The translations under genes were made by a program, and so were the position numbers. A stretch of 64,000 nt of DNA from NCBI GenBank assembly GCA_963969595.1, contig OZ018409.1:20182975-20246974 (forward strand), given 5' to 3'. The stretch comes from Neckera pumila (Eukaryota; Streptophyta; Bryopsida; Hypnales; Neckeraceae). The notes beneath the pieces were generated by a model. The model did not search any database. It saw only the letters and a list, made by a program, of their open reading frames with translations, and was not told the origin of the DNA. The stretch's first letter is position 1; each line of letters starts with the position of its first letter. Of this stretch, positions 12,901 through 24,454 are shown piece by piece.

Positions 12901-14264
12901 CTAATTTTGCGAACGCCATCGAAGTCGCCTCCCGTTTGCATTAACGTGCCATCTGCCATGAACTGGCCCGAAGAGCACCAGGGATCCGTCAGCAGAAAGA
13001 GGGGTCGGACGCTGTTGGTACCAGGGTCGAAAAGAACCGAATGCGCCGTGCAATCGTGCGGGAGGACTAAGTCGTCGCTGTCTCTGCAAACGCCGGCTGC
13101 AGGGCAACACTGGTTATATCAGGTGCACAATTATGGTCAGACGATCGAAAGAAGACACCATTCAAGTGGTTGGAGAGACATTTGAGTCCTCCCGTGCGGC
13201 ATATCTAGAGAATCCTTAATGAACCATACAACAGTGACCGCAAGTGATGATTTCTCTGGCCTTGAAAGCGAGGGGCTAGTTCTCTGTAGTACGATATTCA
13301 AGAAACCCTTTGATCATACAGCTGCTATCGAATTGTTTGCTATTTACAAGGTAATCTCAAGCATGAAGCTTAGGAAATGGAGTGTTTAAACAGAAAATGG
13401 AAAGAAAATGAGTAGTGGTTAGGGTTATATTGCAACGATCCTCTTGAACGTCCGCCTACAATTATACGTAAATGGAGAAATAGGGCAATAAAACATGAAG
13501 CATTTTCTCACTGTGTCGAGTAAACCACAGAGCTACAAGTGCCTTGTCCTATGTAAAGAAAGAAGGAAATTGCGCCACTTGGCACTTAAAGCTTTGGTTT
13601 ACAGTGGTTTCAACTGGTTGTAGTGTCCTACACGGGGTCCTACACTCCAGCTTACGTTCTCACTCTTGTGAACAAACTTACGCGAGGTAAGGTTCGCTCA
13701 AAATACACTGGCGAGGGATTCATAGTTCCTAAAGGCTCAGAAAATTATATTTCTTGTCACCATGGAACAATCTGCCCAATCTGGAGTCAGCAAGGGGAGT
13801 GATTTCTGCGTCGGCAAACGAAGAACTCTAAAAGGATTTTCACTCATCTCGTGTTAATTTCAAGAGATTCCAGGTTCTATTGACCATGCGCAATTCATTG
13901 CGTCAAGAGAAAACAATCCTACCAATAGACTCCGTCACGATCCAAGAAATCCTAACCAGCCTTAAGACCAAAGTACTACGAGTGGTAAGAGAATCAAAGT
14001 TCGTGGCGAAGATGGAGAATATAACTCACGTGGCAGATTTATTTGGGAAGCTCCAATGTCCGTCCTGTCGATCATCACCAGAGTGCCATAGTGAGTGAGC
14101 GCTGTATGCATCGCGGCGATTCCGGCGTTAGCCAGCAGCAACTGCCATGTCCCCAAATCTTGTCCACGCACTCCAGCTTGAGAGGACAGCCAGCAGGTTA
14201 GAATCACAAGAGCCGCTGCGGCTCTCCTCCAGTGCCATTGATAATCAATCCTCGTCGTCCCCAT
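9977..14264 (-). CDS. Glyoxal/galactose oxidase-like secreted copper-radical oxidase
   Basis: Four exons join in phase: 14264-14030, 13096-12901, 11754-11118 and 10558-9977, giving 549 aa. Junctions are CAC|GTGAGT, ATTAG|GTATGT and CTCAG|GTATTG, with acceptors CCTGCAG, GCTGCAG and CCTCCAG. Residues 1-35 include a hydrophobic signal (AAAALVILTCWL), so export to the apoplast or wall is expected. The copper-radical site is complete by comparison with fungal glyoxal oxidase: Cys94 (HDCTAHSVLF), Tyr171 (SGRWYSTNQ, thioether partner), axial Tyr393 and His394 (RMYHS) and His486 (YSTHSFQQGQR). Kelch-like repeats fill the middle and a DUF1929-type beta domain the C-terminus. Such enzymes oxidise aldehydes or alcohols and release H2O2. 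The length matches plant GLOX proteins (~545-600 aa). The substrate cannot be read. The ATG at 14264 is the only one in frame upstream of the signal; the frame opens further up without ATG. Confidence 0.93.
10616..10801. repeat. Two exact 28-bp direct repeats in GLOX intron 3
   Basis: The 28-bp sequence at 10616-10643, containing GGAACGTACGCGTAATG, recurs without mismatch at 10774-10801, 158 bases later. The core ACGTACGCGT is nearly self-complementary. An exact match this long inside an intron points to a recent local duplication or a small insertion footprint. Confidence 0.85.
12046..12345. mobile_element. Foldback element relic in GLOX intron 2
   Basis: The left part carries GGTTCCATTGACCATACAGG, shared with the element at 35903. 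The right part ends AATATGGCGAATTTCATTCA AATGGTAGTATTCC, whose reverse complement recurs in degraded form at about 12229-12260 (GGAATACTGTCATTTTAACG). The same end motif is found at 17758-17907 and near 12530 and 26985. It appears to be an old MITE inside intron 2 of the oxidase gene. Confidence 0.6.
12701..12714 (+). other. Telomere-type box TTTAGGGTTTAGGG
   Basis: Two exact plant telomere-type units lie within GLOX intron 2. Telo-boxes near plant promoters bind TRB/AtPur-alpha-type factors. Here the intron position makes chance or a small interstitial telomeric insertion equally likely. Confidence 0.5.
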
Positions 14265-15500
14265 CCCTTGGCACACGATCACTTGCAGCAGGATTGCTAT
14301 GAATCCGCTTGCAAGCCCTTCGACTAGCTTGATCTCGACATACGCACAAGCTTGAACTTCAAATAAAATCTAACATAAAAACTAGTCAATCGTGGAAAGT
14401 TTCCACATAACAAACTAGTCAATCTTGGAGAACTGGAGGAGCATCCATGCCATAGCCCTGCTCATAAATCACTCACTCCAGTTTCGTGATCAAAGCCTGT
14501 CGAAAAAAGCTCGCAATCAGTGTCCTGTACGAAGGCAAGGAGAAAAGCGAGGAGTGATGAAAACCCCTAAAGCAAACGCTGGCCATACCAGACCCCGAAA
14601 AGAAGCTCAGCTTTGAGCTAATTCAAGTCCCAGACACGTGCTGTCAACGAGAAAATCCCTCTAAAACGACGACGACAACTAGCTGTTAAGGCCGGGTGTA
14701 CCGAAATTCACGGTCACGTACGATTCCTTGAATAGAATTCATGCTTTAGCATCTTGAAGGAAGGGCTGAAGTCAAGGTTGTACTAGAACTCAATTGCAAC
14801 CAAAAAGCTCTAGGACCGAGTTCTAGAACCAGGAAGCTTGCCTGCTTCCGGCCATCCCGTGCATCAGAGGTTTACAAGTGTCACCGACGTTGGTTGTTGT
14901 GCAATCCACTAGAAGTTCAGTTCTCCGAGGAATGCAGTTGAAGCTTTTACAAAATATCATGGACCCATTGTTTCATTGCTACTCTGTTTCACAAAGATGG
15001 CTACGATATGAACAATTAACTTACACATCTGAGAGGAGCTTTGAAGCCGGCTCTGAAGAAAATTGAACTCAGGTAAGCTTAAGGCAGAAAGGGGCCGGCA
15101 CAAGGCTCGAGATGATGAGCTGAGCTGGGCTTTACTGTTTCTTATTAGTTCGGTAACTCGGACACGTTTGCATTGCTTCAGTTCACAGTCACCGTTTTCC
15201 TTTTCCAAACGCCACGCACACGAAACTGGTGGGGTATGAAATTGCCATGTGTTTCAAGAAAAATTGGTGGGGTATTATTGGGTGTGGCCGTTTGGGGCTA
15301 TTGATAGAAATTTTCAAAATTTGATAAAAGAAGTACTTTGCTGCTGCGAAGTTGACTTTTCTACGCACACCCATCTGCCAAGTTTTTTTGTTTTGTTTTG
15401 TTTTTTAATTTTTTTTAATTTTAAAACAAATGGAAATCCATTGCAAAACAAAAACAGATCTGCAGAAGGATGTGAACTGACTGAGAGCAAGATAGAAGTG
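14265..15500. other. Upstream flank of the GLOX gene, no further gene
   Basis: This is the presumed promoter and 5' leader of the oxidase gene (minus strand), then unremarkable sequence with T-rich runs around 15380-15425. No coding frame shows recognisable protein features. Confidence 0.5.
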
Positions 15501-15516
15501 AATTGACCCCCTCGCT

Positions 15517-15812
15517 CGGCCCGCCCAAGCCATTCCAGGGTGCATGTAAACAAAGCCCCCCATTTTATGCCGGGTTAAATTTATGTTCTTCACCTCACCT
15601 AGCTAATTTGGGGCCTGTAATTTGGGGCCTCTGATTGCAAATATGAATTCAAAATTTGCAAATTTTATCACGTGTGGCAAATTCAAAATTTTAGGATTTT
15701 TCCTGATGGTGAGCGAGGGGGCCGGTTCACCCCGGAGAATTGAAGCCCCTCTAACTCTCACTCTAACCCCGAACTCCCTGAGCATCCTTCCTGGAATGGC
15801 TTGGGTGGGCCG
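15517..15812. mobile_element. Foldback element with 23-bp inverted ends
   Basis: CGGCCCGCCCAAGCCATTCC at 15517, running to 15539, is mirrored at 15790-15812 (CCTGGAATGGCTTGGGTGGG then CCG) with one mismatch over 23 bases. The ~250-base interior is non-coding. Neither a transposase nor a clear target duplication is visible, so the family is unassigned. Confidence 0.7.
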
Positions 15813-16135
15813 AAATAAAAAATTTATGCTTTTTCTCTACATGCCCACTTTGTGGGATGGGTTTTGTGTCCTGTGTCGCACTCTAAAATTTCAACTCGAT
15901 TGTGTTTGAGCAATTAAATTCCTTTGACTATTCTAAAAAGTTTATGGACAATATTGAAGATTAACTATTGAAAGATTTTATTTTTCATTGAATAAAGTAA
16001 ATACTTGATTTTTCAGAGGTCTTCAAAGGTATATATGTACCATTAGTGAAAGAATAAAGCTTGCCCATTTCACTTGATTCAAGATCTAAAAAATTGTACA
16101 TATCCATTTGCTTTGAAAATGGTCCCAATAGAAAG

Positions 16136-16472
16136 CATTAGAGAAAAAATCAGCCCTCCAAAGGGCCTCTCCACGGACCCTTGTAGTACCTTGAAATTTT
16201 GTTTATCGAGTCGAAAAATTTATTTTTTCCCCTATTTCCGCGTAGCTAGAACTGCAATGACAGTGGCGCAGGAATCCAAATATAAAAATTAAAAATTAAA
16301 AAAATTAAAAATTAAAAATCTGGCTATTTCGATGAGCAATGACTACTTTGGCAAGCAGTCATACATTTGATTGCTCACTGGGGGTACTTTTCCAGGTTGA
16401 CAGGGCAAGCTTGAAATAGCTTGGGTTGTCAATTTGGAAAGGCCCTCTGGAGGGCTGATTTTTTCTCTAATG
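16136..16472 (+). mobile_element. MITE family 1, copy C (best preserved)
   Basis: The ends are perfect mirror images over about 24 bases: CATTAGAGAAAAAATCAGCC at the left and GGCTGATTTTTTCTCTAATG at the right, then CCTCC/GGAGG. Family landmarks in order are a TACCTTGAAATTTTG block, GACAGTGGCGCAGGAATCC, an A/T tract, GGGGGTACTTTTCCAG and the foldback GCAAGCTTGAAATAGCTTGG. At ~337 bp and non-coding it is a classic non-autonomous terminal-inverted-repeat element. I use it as the reference copy. Confidence 0.9.
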
Positions 16473-17757
16473 GAGTAAAGTGCTTTATTGTTGAAAATTT
16501 AAACATATAGGTGTTGATTTGGATTAATTTGCAATTTTTACTTATTAAAAAAATTGCATTTCAACAAATTGCAGGGTAGATTGTGTAATGAGTTTGATAG
16601 CTCTTCATTTGAACTTCGGGTTTGCATTTCAATGTGCCAACACAATTTCTAGTGTTTATATCACTTCCAGTCCCAAAAAAATCATATATGCAAATTTCTC
16701 AAACATTGTGGGGAGAGATAGCATACTAAAAATAGAACACATACATATCTCTTGAATGCTATAATCTCCTAACTCCTATGCAATTTCACACTCAAAATTG
16801 GTAAGCACACTAATAAGCAACCTCTTTAAACATCTATATGGTTGGATTTTGAAAAAAACAATTCGCTTCATTGGGGATAACTATAAGCCCATACTCTATT
16901 TTCGTAGGAAAAACACACTTGGAATGGTTTAGGCACTCAGGAATTAAGCAATCTTTCATACTTTGAGGTAGAATTAACACATTGAAAATTTGAAATTCAT
17001 GGATTTTTTCAAAACAATTTGATGATTTTCCATGTATGAATATGGTATGAATTTTTGAAGTTGAAATACATGCTAAACCCAATTTAACCGAATTTTGCAT
17101 TCAAATATATGTGAGCTATATAGTTTGGACTTTCTATATCTACAAATTTTCAATATTGATTTAGAGTGTAGCATTGGGAATAGATGCCACTACCTTATAC
17201 TTTTGAATGTTCTTCATTCAAGAGTGTACTTTTGCATTGTCTTAGAACGGACTTTAATGTATTGGAATCAGCCAAATTTTGCAAAAACGACAAAATGTTT
17301 TCCAGAATTCTACATAGAAGCGTACAATATTTACAAGGAGTGAGTAGGGTGAACCTTATGGAAATCGGCAAAAGCAATTCCAATTCCAAAAAAACTTGAA
17401 TTTTTTTTTCCAATTCCAATTCTACATAGAAGTCTGCTATTAATCTATTTTTGATATTTAGGCCTAATAGATGATTTTCAAAATTACATTGGAAATGAAG
17501 AATGGCATATATTAGTTAAAAAATTAGATCATTTTTGGTGACTATTGTAGTACTAGGATTCATCTTTTTAAGGTTAACTCTAGAAGAACTTGTCCTATTA
17601 CTAAAGTAGTCAATATAAAATTATCAAAAATGTGGAAGAATGGGTGTATTCTTTGTTTTTATAATTTCTTTTAAAGTCATACATTGGATATTCAGTTTTT
17701 GTCTTCCATAGAGTTTTAACAATAGTAGACATTTGCAATGAAAGATTTATATACATG

Positions 17758-17907
17758 GGGAATTTCGTTAAAATAGTGGTATTCCTCGTGCCATTTTGAC
17801 GGTGTACCATTTTGACCATCTAGGACAGGTATAGATTTCAAAACAACCGTTCTAAACTATAATAGTGCCAAAATTTTGGAATGCCGCCATTTTAATGAAA
17901 TTCGCCA
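17758..17907. mobile_element. Short foldback MITE with GGCGAATTTCATT ends
   Basis: The left end GGGAATTTCGTTAAAATAGT continues GGTATTCC and is mirrored by GGAATGCCGCCATTTTAATG, AAATTCGCC at the right. The interior (~90 bases) has ACCATCTAGGACAGGTATAG, also seen near 12470 and 26930. It is non-coding. Confidence 0.75.
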
Positions 17908-18813
17908 TATACAATCTAAGTGGCAATTATAGGTGCACATATATTATAATATTTCATAGCATTCAAACAATGGAACAGAGGATGATTTAAATCTCTTGGT
18001 TCTTTGGTAGAACAAATATAATTATCCCTTAAATAACTCCCGCAAGTTGGTTTCGTAGAGTATTTTACAAAAAATTGGGATGTTTAATGATCAAACTTAA
18101 GAACTTTGCTAGTACACAAATTCAAAGAACTCCTCTACAAATTGGTAACTTTTCACTGATTTAAAATTAGAACTTAAATTTTTTGTCATTGTAAACGCAT
18201 TCCAAAGTACTTTGATCAAGCATTAAAAAGCTCAAATTTAGACATTTGACAGTTAAAACAAATTTGGAGGACATAATGCTTTTGTAATATAAGCTTGTCA
18301 AATCCTTTAAATTTTTGGCTTTTGAAGCAAATCTATTTTCATTGTCAAATGTTTGAATTTGAATTTTCATAGCACCTAGTCAAAGTACTTCAGGATGCAC
18401 TTCCAATGATAAAAATTTCAAATTCTACTCATAAAATAGTTAAAAGTTACCAATTTATGGAGGAGTGAATTGAGGTTGCATTAGAAAAAATTTGGAGCCC
18501 CCAAAGGACTGCTCCAAAGTGACCAAACCTCTCTATTAAAAGGTAGGACTGACATTCAAGAAAGTGGCCACAATAAGTAGTAAGACCAGCTGACTTTTGC
18601 GAAAATAGTCAGGCCATGATTATTTTTGCGAATGAAAAATGTATCCGTAGTTTGTTTGTTTTTATTATTTTAAACACATGGACCATTGTATCTGCAGATT
18701 TTAATGTTACAAACAATGTTTAAACTTAATTTTTTTCAATTAAGTCAAATTAAATTCTTTCAAGCCACAGAATTAGGCTTAATTGGATTTTATTTGACTT
18801 CATTCAAAAAAAA

Positions 18814-18908
18814 TTGGTTTCCAATAATCCAAATTAAGTGGATATTGAAGCTAGTTGCCTTTGGCAATTAGCTTCAATAGCCACTTAATTTGGATTATTG
18901 GAAACCAA
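18814..18908. mobile_element. Near-perfect 46-bp palindrome (foldback element)
   Basis: The arms at 18814-18859 and 18863-18908 match at 44 of 46 positions around a 3-base loop. The core is CCAATAATCCAAATTAAGTG. A long uninterrupted palindrome with a tiny loop is either a minimal MITE or a locus for a hairpin small-RNA precursor. Confidence 0.85.
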
Positions 18909-19359
18909 AATAAACTTAATTTGTGAATAACAAGATAAGAAGAGGAGCTATTATGGAATTGGAGTTGTGGTAGTGTTCACAATCCATGTGGGATATGTGT
19001 CTTCATTCATTTGACATTGTCTATTGCAAATCTTGACTTTTTAGTGTTAGAGGCTCTAACTTGAAGGTGTGCCTCAATTGTACTAGTGATCTTGGGAAAA
19101 AAAATCACATTTGGAATTCATTTTGAAGATTTATAGAGTTGATTATGAAGAAGTTGCATCCGATCATGGTTGTGTATATTATATACTTTAGACCTCGTAT
19201 TTTTTTCATGTCTTCATTTTTAGATTTTACATGTAAACAAAGGATTGAACAATGTCAAATTGCTTTCAAAGTTTTGACACCCTCATGATCAAACATTATA
19301 ATCTTTCAATTTATAAGTAGTATTGTTGTATTTTCTTTTTCTATGAAATCCATAACAAG

Positions 19360-19581
19360 TACTACAAGAGAAAGGGGTCTTTTAAGTGAGTTTTTAAGCA
19401 TAGTTCTAGACATATGATTTTAAGTAATGACCTTTAAGAAGATTTTCAGCAAAATTTTACCTAAAACATATGTGTTTTGAGTAAAATTTTGCTGAAAATC
19501 TCCTTAAAGGTCATTACTTAAAATCATGTGTCTAGGACTATACTTAAAAACTCATTTAAAACACCCCTTTCCCTTGTAGTG
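19360..19581. mobile_element. CACTA-type foldback MITE, 222 bp, TSD AAG
   Basis: The ends TACTACAAGAGAAAGGGGT and ACCCCTTTCCCTTGTAGTG are inverted. The arms run almost to the middle (CATTACTTAAAATCATRTG, GATTTTCAGCAAAATTTTAC). AAG flanks both sides (19357-19359 and 19582-19584), the 3-bp duplication expected of CACTA (En/Spm) transposition. The left terminal C has become T. It is non-autonomous with no coding frame. Confidence 0.88.
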
Positions 19582-20849
19582 AAGTATACTTTGAATTTGT
19601 ACAATCACAATTTTAAAAAAGTGATAAGACTTATCAAACTTGAACTTTTTGTTTAGTTTTGAACAAAATCCAGGAAGCTCAAAAAAGGCCTTGGGGGCCT
19701 TTAGGGGTTAAAACCTAGATCTTGAGAACATTCTACATCCTTCCTCAAGATAATACTAGTTTTAGAGCACTCAAGCAAGATTCAATTTGGAGAGCCAACT
19801 TCATAATCCCACCCTTGCATGCAATGGAGGCCTAAGATTAGACTTGTGTTGCCCCCACAACGCCTTTGTAAGAGCATATATGCCCTCCAACCAAGAGAGA
19901 ACTAAATTATGAGACAATTATCTTTGGTTGTATGACAAATTCTCCTAAATCTAAGCTTCACACAGCAACTCAAAGGCCCACTCACTTTTTGATTGATGTA
20001 TAACATTGTTTACCAATGAGGCCGGGGTCCCTTTTGCATCCATGAAATGGGGACCTTTACAGTGAACAAAATTGTCTTCTATGTCTCCTTAGTCAACTCC
20101 AATCCTTGAATTGGGTATAAAGTCCCTCCGAGGCATCTAGGGAGGTAGAAAACCCGGAAGAAAACCTTCCCAGCATGGAGAGGACCATTGCCTGGTTATC
20201 CACTATGTGTGAGGTCCCAGGTGGGACCTCGACACCTACAGACCCTGAGACTTATGTTCAAACTCCAGGTTTGGAGCATGGGTGTGGATGCTCGGACCAT
20301 TAGCACCTTTCCGTCATCATATGAGAGAAGTAGTTGCAGAACCCACTTTCTCTGGTGCTATCATGAAACTGTACATAATAGTCCAGCTTCCAGTCCAAAT
20401 GCGGGAGCTCCGCCTTCAATCTCCAGGGAACCAATGCTCGAATCCGTGAGAAGCGTACCTCGAATGCTTTTCAGTTGGAGTGTCGTTTGTATTTGGAATA
20501 TATTCGCCGTTGAAATAAGGTGCAATGTGTGCAAAAAATACTGAAAAATGGCTGCTTTTGCCTTGGAGGAGGGCTTCCTGGGGGAGCCCCACTGGTAGTA
20601 AGTGACGCTCCGCCTGGGCTCACCCTGCCGCGGACGGTGGGCTTTGAAATCAAACGGGCCTCAAAAGGGACCGGACTGGTCTTCTTGGGGTGGAGTACGT
20701 AGTTTACTGCAATAATTAGACTAGTAAACTGAAATAATCTCCTTGTGTTCAGTGAGAAGCGACACAGATCCGGATCGCCAGAATGAAAAACAACGGGGTT
20801 CGATCGATCTAGTGATGGGCGTACTTGTGATTGAGGTCGGCTTGCGAAG

Positions 20850-21260
20850 GGACGAGAACCGGAGTTTTCTCCGGGTGGAGCCTCAAATGAATGAACTCTT
20901 GATCGAACTTGGTCTCTGAAGGGGAAATTGTGCACACCGATTATGAACTCTCATTCCTTGTCTACATCAGTCCAACATTTCAACCCATGAAATGTTGGAC
21001 AACTACGTATAGGAACGCAATTAAGGTGAATGTCCATAATGCGTAGGCAGACCTTATTATCAGGAGCTCTTCTACTCTTGGACGGGGTCTTGAACGAATA
21101 GACTCTACTGGGTGGAGTTATTAGAACTCAGGGCTAGAGTTCTTATTAGAAGGGACAAGAGTTCTTCTTGGGTGGGGTCTTGAATGAATATTAAACTCTT
21201 GATTCAAGCCGGTCTCCAAGCCGGTCTTAAAAGAAACAGGAGTTCTTCTTTAGTCTCTTC
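20850..21260. repeat. Diverged ~100-base internal repeats
   Basis: GGAGTTTTCTCCGGGTGGAG, TCTACTGGGTGGAGTT and GTTCTTCTTGGGTGGGGTCT recur at intervals of roughly 100-250 bases. Each is followed by variants of GAATGAAT and CTCTTGAT. The spacing is irregular, so this is an old, degraded tandem region rather than a clean minisatellite. Confidence 0.5.
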
Positions 21261-22284
21261 GGTCAAGTTCAGTACTGCTGACTCACACACAATCTTCTTG
21301 TACTTGTAAATTGCTAATGTTCTTCTTGATAACCTTTGTACAAATTCGAGGTCAGTTGCAGCCCTAATTGAATATTCAGAGTAAGAATGAGTAAGTGTGG
21401 GTTTGTTCGTTACGAATCTGTGTGACCATGGCCGAGGGTTTCCTACGTTGACTTCTTCATTCTCAACAAGAAGGCTGAAGAAGAAAATCAAGCTGTTACG
21501 CTAAAAAACTAGAGTGTCTTCCCTTTGTACAGTACATGAGTATTGCAACGGCTTGTTTTTTGAGTAAGGGCTAGCTTAAATTTTCTCTTGTCGGTGAAAG
21601 CATGAAACACTTGTACTATTTTGTCATATATTCCCGTGCCCAACACAAAATTCAACATAAATTCTACAGATTTTGTTCATTATACTTCAAATTTTGGTTG
21701 AAGGTGAATGGTACATTGCCTAAGTCAATCACTATATTTGAGTAATTTTTTAAAAAATTTACTGTTTATTATTCAATTTTTCTAATTTGTCACATTGGCT
21801 TTAGGTTTTAAGATTTTTTAGTACTATAATGAGTTTGAAATGATGATTTTCACTTCAAAATTTGGACAACTTATTCCACTACTAGATTTCTAGAATTTGT
21901 CAAACTTAAGGCTTTTAAAAAATATATATTTATTGCCCTCCACATAGATGCAAGGAAGGCTCTATTGTGCGTGAATGTTTGTACATCCAAAAATACAATT
22001 CTAGAAATTTATTGGTGAATTCTTATCTCCATTAAATTGTTGAAAGTAATTTATTTTTGTTATATTTTTTTGAATGTTTCCATTATTTTCTAGCAACTTA
22101 AACAAAACAGCATGACTTTGTTATTGATTTTTTGGGGCATAAATTTTGGAGTAAATTTTATTAAGTCCCAAATTTTGGAAATATGTTATTTGCAATGTTG
22201 TTCTAATTATCTTCATTTTATTTTATATTTAAATATTTTTTCCAAAAGCTCTAGTATTCCTAGTATTATTCTTCAAATGCAATG

Positions 22285-22627
22285 CATTAGAGAAAATTTC
22301 AAGCCTCTGGAGGGCTGCTCCACAACCCCCAGAAACAAAATTTCAGGGTATTTTAGAAGGCTGCTCCACAGTCCCTAAAATTTTGTTGGGGGGGGCTAAA
22401 AAATTCTATTTTCCCCTATTTTTGTGCAACTGAAACTGCAATGATAGTGGCGCAAGAACCCAATTTTACGAGTAAAAAAAAAATATGAAATCTGATTATT
22501 TTGGTGAGCAGTCAGCCAAGCTGACTACTCATTGGGGGTACTTTTTTAGATTGACAGGCCAGGCTTGAAATAGCTTGGCATGTCAATCTAAAGCAATTCC
22601 TCTGGAGGGTTGATTTTTTCTCTAGTG
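22285..22627 (+). mobile_element. MITE family 1, copy D
   Basis: It runs from CATTAGAGAAAATTTCAAGC to GGGTTGATTTTTTCTCTAGTG. It has the family landmarks AACTGCAATGATAGTGGCGC, GGGGGTACTTTTTTAG and the foldback GGCTTGAAATAGCTTGGC. The orientation is the same as copy C. Confidence 0.88.
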
Positions 22628-24014
22628 GTAATTATTAGGCGTTTTTTGCATTCACCCTTATTGTTTGTAGATGTATCTTTGTCTAGGCAACGCTTAGACT
22701 TTTCTTTTGGTCCATGCCCAATAATTTCATTGGGCATGCAAAAATATGTAGGTAGTCCAGCAATCGTATTTGCACTTATTTAATTCCTTATTAACACATT
22801 TGAATGCATTTTCTTGTGACAAGCAAGTAATGTGATAGTGAGATAGTCTATACTAAATAGTGAAATTAGGTACCTCCACACCAATATCTCAAAAATTTAA
22901 GCTATATAAATATTTATTGTTACTATACAATGATGTGGTAATTTTCATCAACCCCGAACCATGTGTATAGCATAGGTCAGTCCATTGGTTTAGGCTTGGT
23001 TCAAAAGATTGCATGTACCTCCATGTGGACAAATAACGAGTTATAAAGTAGCTTTTTTGGGTAAAGTCTAGAGTTATTAAGGCAAACTCATTTTACAATT
23101 CAATGTAGTGAATTGTGAATTAGTCAAATAACACTACTTTCTAAAGCAAAAAAGTGACGGATAGAATATGTGATATTAATCCCTAAAGTCTCGCAGTCCC
23201 TACAAGGGGATTCTTTGGATTTTGGATAGGCTTATGTGATCTCAATTTTTGACATGATTTATGAAACTTTTTTTGAAGATAGGAAATTAGATTAGCTTTC
23301 TAGGAATATAATTTTTATTTCAATCCATGCCTAGGAACAAAATTTATGCCATCCTAAGCCAAAAATGCAGCTCAAGGGGCAGCCCAAAAAACCACAAAAA
23401 GTTGATTTTTTTTTAATTTAAATTTTTTTCTCAAAGATTATATTTTGTCTACATCTAAAGCATTGATTAACTTGATTTGGACTAATGATGAGAAAGTTAT
23501 GGGCAATTTGTTTTTTCATGCAATCTAAGCATCTTTTTAAAAAAAATTCTAGAATGCATTTTTGAATGCAATTTTATAATTTTTCAAAAATAAATTGTTA
23601 GATAGATTAAAGTTTCTTTCTAGAACAATCTGACTATTGGAATAATGTGTTTTAGTTCCATCTTAGAGCTATTAATGATTTAGTTTTCCCTTCAATCTTG
23701 AATCTACTTCTACTTAACCATTTTTTATCGAGTGAAAATTAAATACTTTTTTGTTGAATTTTTTTTTATAGATTCTCAACTCGATTCTTCAACAAAAAAA
23801 ATTAGAAAATCAAAATCAATAGATAGTACAAAAATTCTAAATTAAGAAGATTTAAAGCCAAAGAATCTAGTCAAACAAGGTGAACAAAAACTTGTTTTCT
23901 TTTCTTTAAATGCAAATGTCTCTCAATCTATGCAGTCAAAGTTTTTGAAATTTCTTCCAAGCATTCTTATACTAGTCTAGTACAATATTCTCTAAATAGA
24001 TATGCAAAAAATAA

Positions 24015-24081
<67 letters not shown>

Positions 24082-24091
24082 TTAATAATAA
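24015..24091. repeat. (AAT)n microsatellite
   Basis: About 20 uninterrupted AAT units are followed by a single interruption (ATATTAATAATAA). It lies in AT-rich non-coding DNA. Confidence 0.95.
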
Positions 24092-24234
24092 AGTTTTTTG
24101 CTCTTTGCAATAGAAATGACAATCTTGAGGGTTCTTTTCTTATGGAAAATGGCCTTGGGACTAAGTTTGCAAGTTGAATTGTAATTAAAGAAGTGAAATC
24201 CAATAATTGGTCTTGAAATCATTCAATAGCTAAC

Positions 24235-24454
24235 TTACACTATACAAAATAGTGAAATTAGGTTGCCCCTCACTAAGTTCTCGACATTCTACACTATATA
24301 AAAATATACTAAAAGGATGCAGTGATGTAGGAACCATGTGTGTTGCATGGGTTGGTGCACTGGTTCGTGGTTCTAGTTTAGAACATTGCTCTAAACCGAA
24401 ACCATGAAGGCAACCTAATTGTTAAGGCAACCCAATTTCACTATTTTGTGTAGT
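24235..24454. mobile_element. MITE with CACTATACAAAATAGTG ends
   Basis: The left end CACTATACAAAATAGTGAAA continues TTAGGTTGCC. It is mirrored by GGCAACCCAATTTCACTATT, TTGTGTAGT at the right, and a second internal GGCAACCTAA mirrors it again. Related, more degraded copies begin near 22848 (ACTAAATAGTGAAATTAGG), 61815 and 62728. It is non-coding; the termini suggest another CACTA-like group. Confidence 0.75.

Larger units (their letters stand above)
14900..24450. other. Repeat-dominated gene-poor stretch
   Basis: Apart from the foldback elements listed separately I see no supportable gene between the GLOX promoter and 24.5 kb. A GC-richer patch at 20.1-21.5 kb has open frames on both strands without known motifs. 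It contains GAGGTCCCAGGTGGGACCTC (20211-20230, palindromic) and diverged repeats around TTCTTSTTGGGTGGGGTCTT. A TTAA relic end with CTTTAGGGG lies at 19701-19711. Confidence 0.5.

Noticed and set aside
12901..13110. Minus-strand frame starting with Met-Leu-Pro-Cys
   Set aside because: It is out of frame with the conserved GLOX exon 2 (HDCTAHSVLF), which occupies the same bases in another frame.
20471..20935. Minus-strand 154-codon frame at 20.5-20.9 kb
   Set aside because: It has no ATG at its beginning, lies in a degraded repeat region, and shows no recognisable motif.
21204..21491. Minus-strand 95-codon frame, some coding-like character
   Set aside because: There is no ATG start, no splice-linked neighbour and no family resemblance.
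14900..24450. LTR retrotransposon in the repeat-rich interval
   Set aside because: I saw no long direct terminal repeats, primer-binding site, or gag/pol-like frame; the repeats here are short foldback elements.
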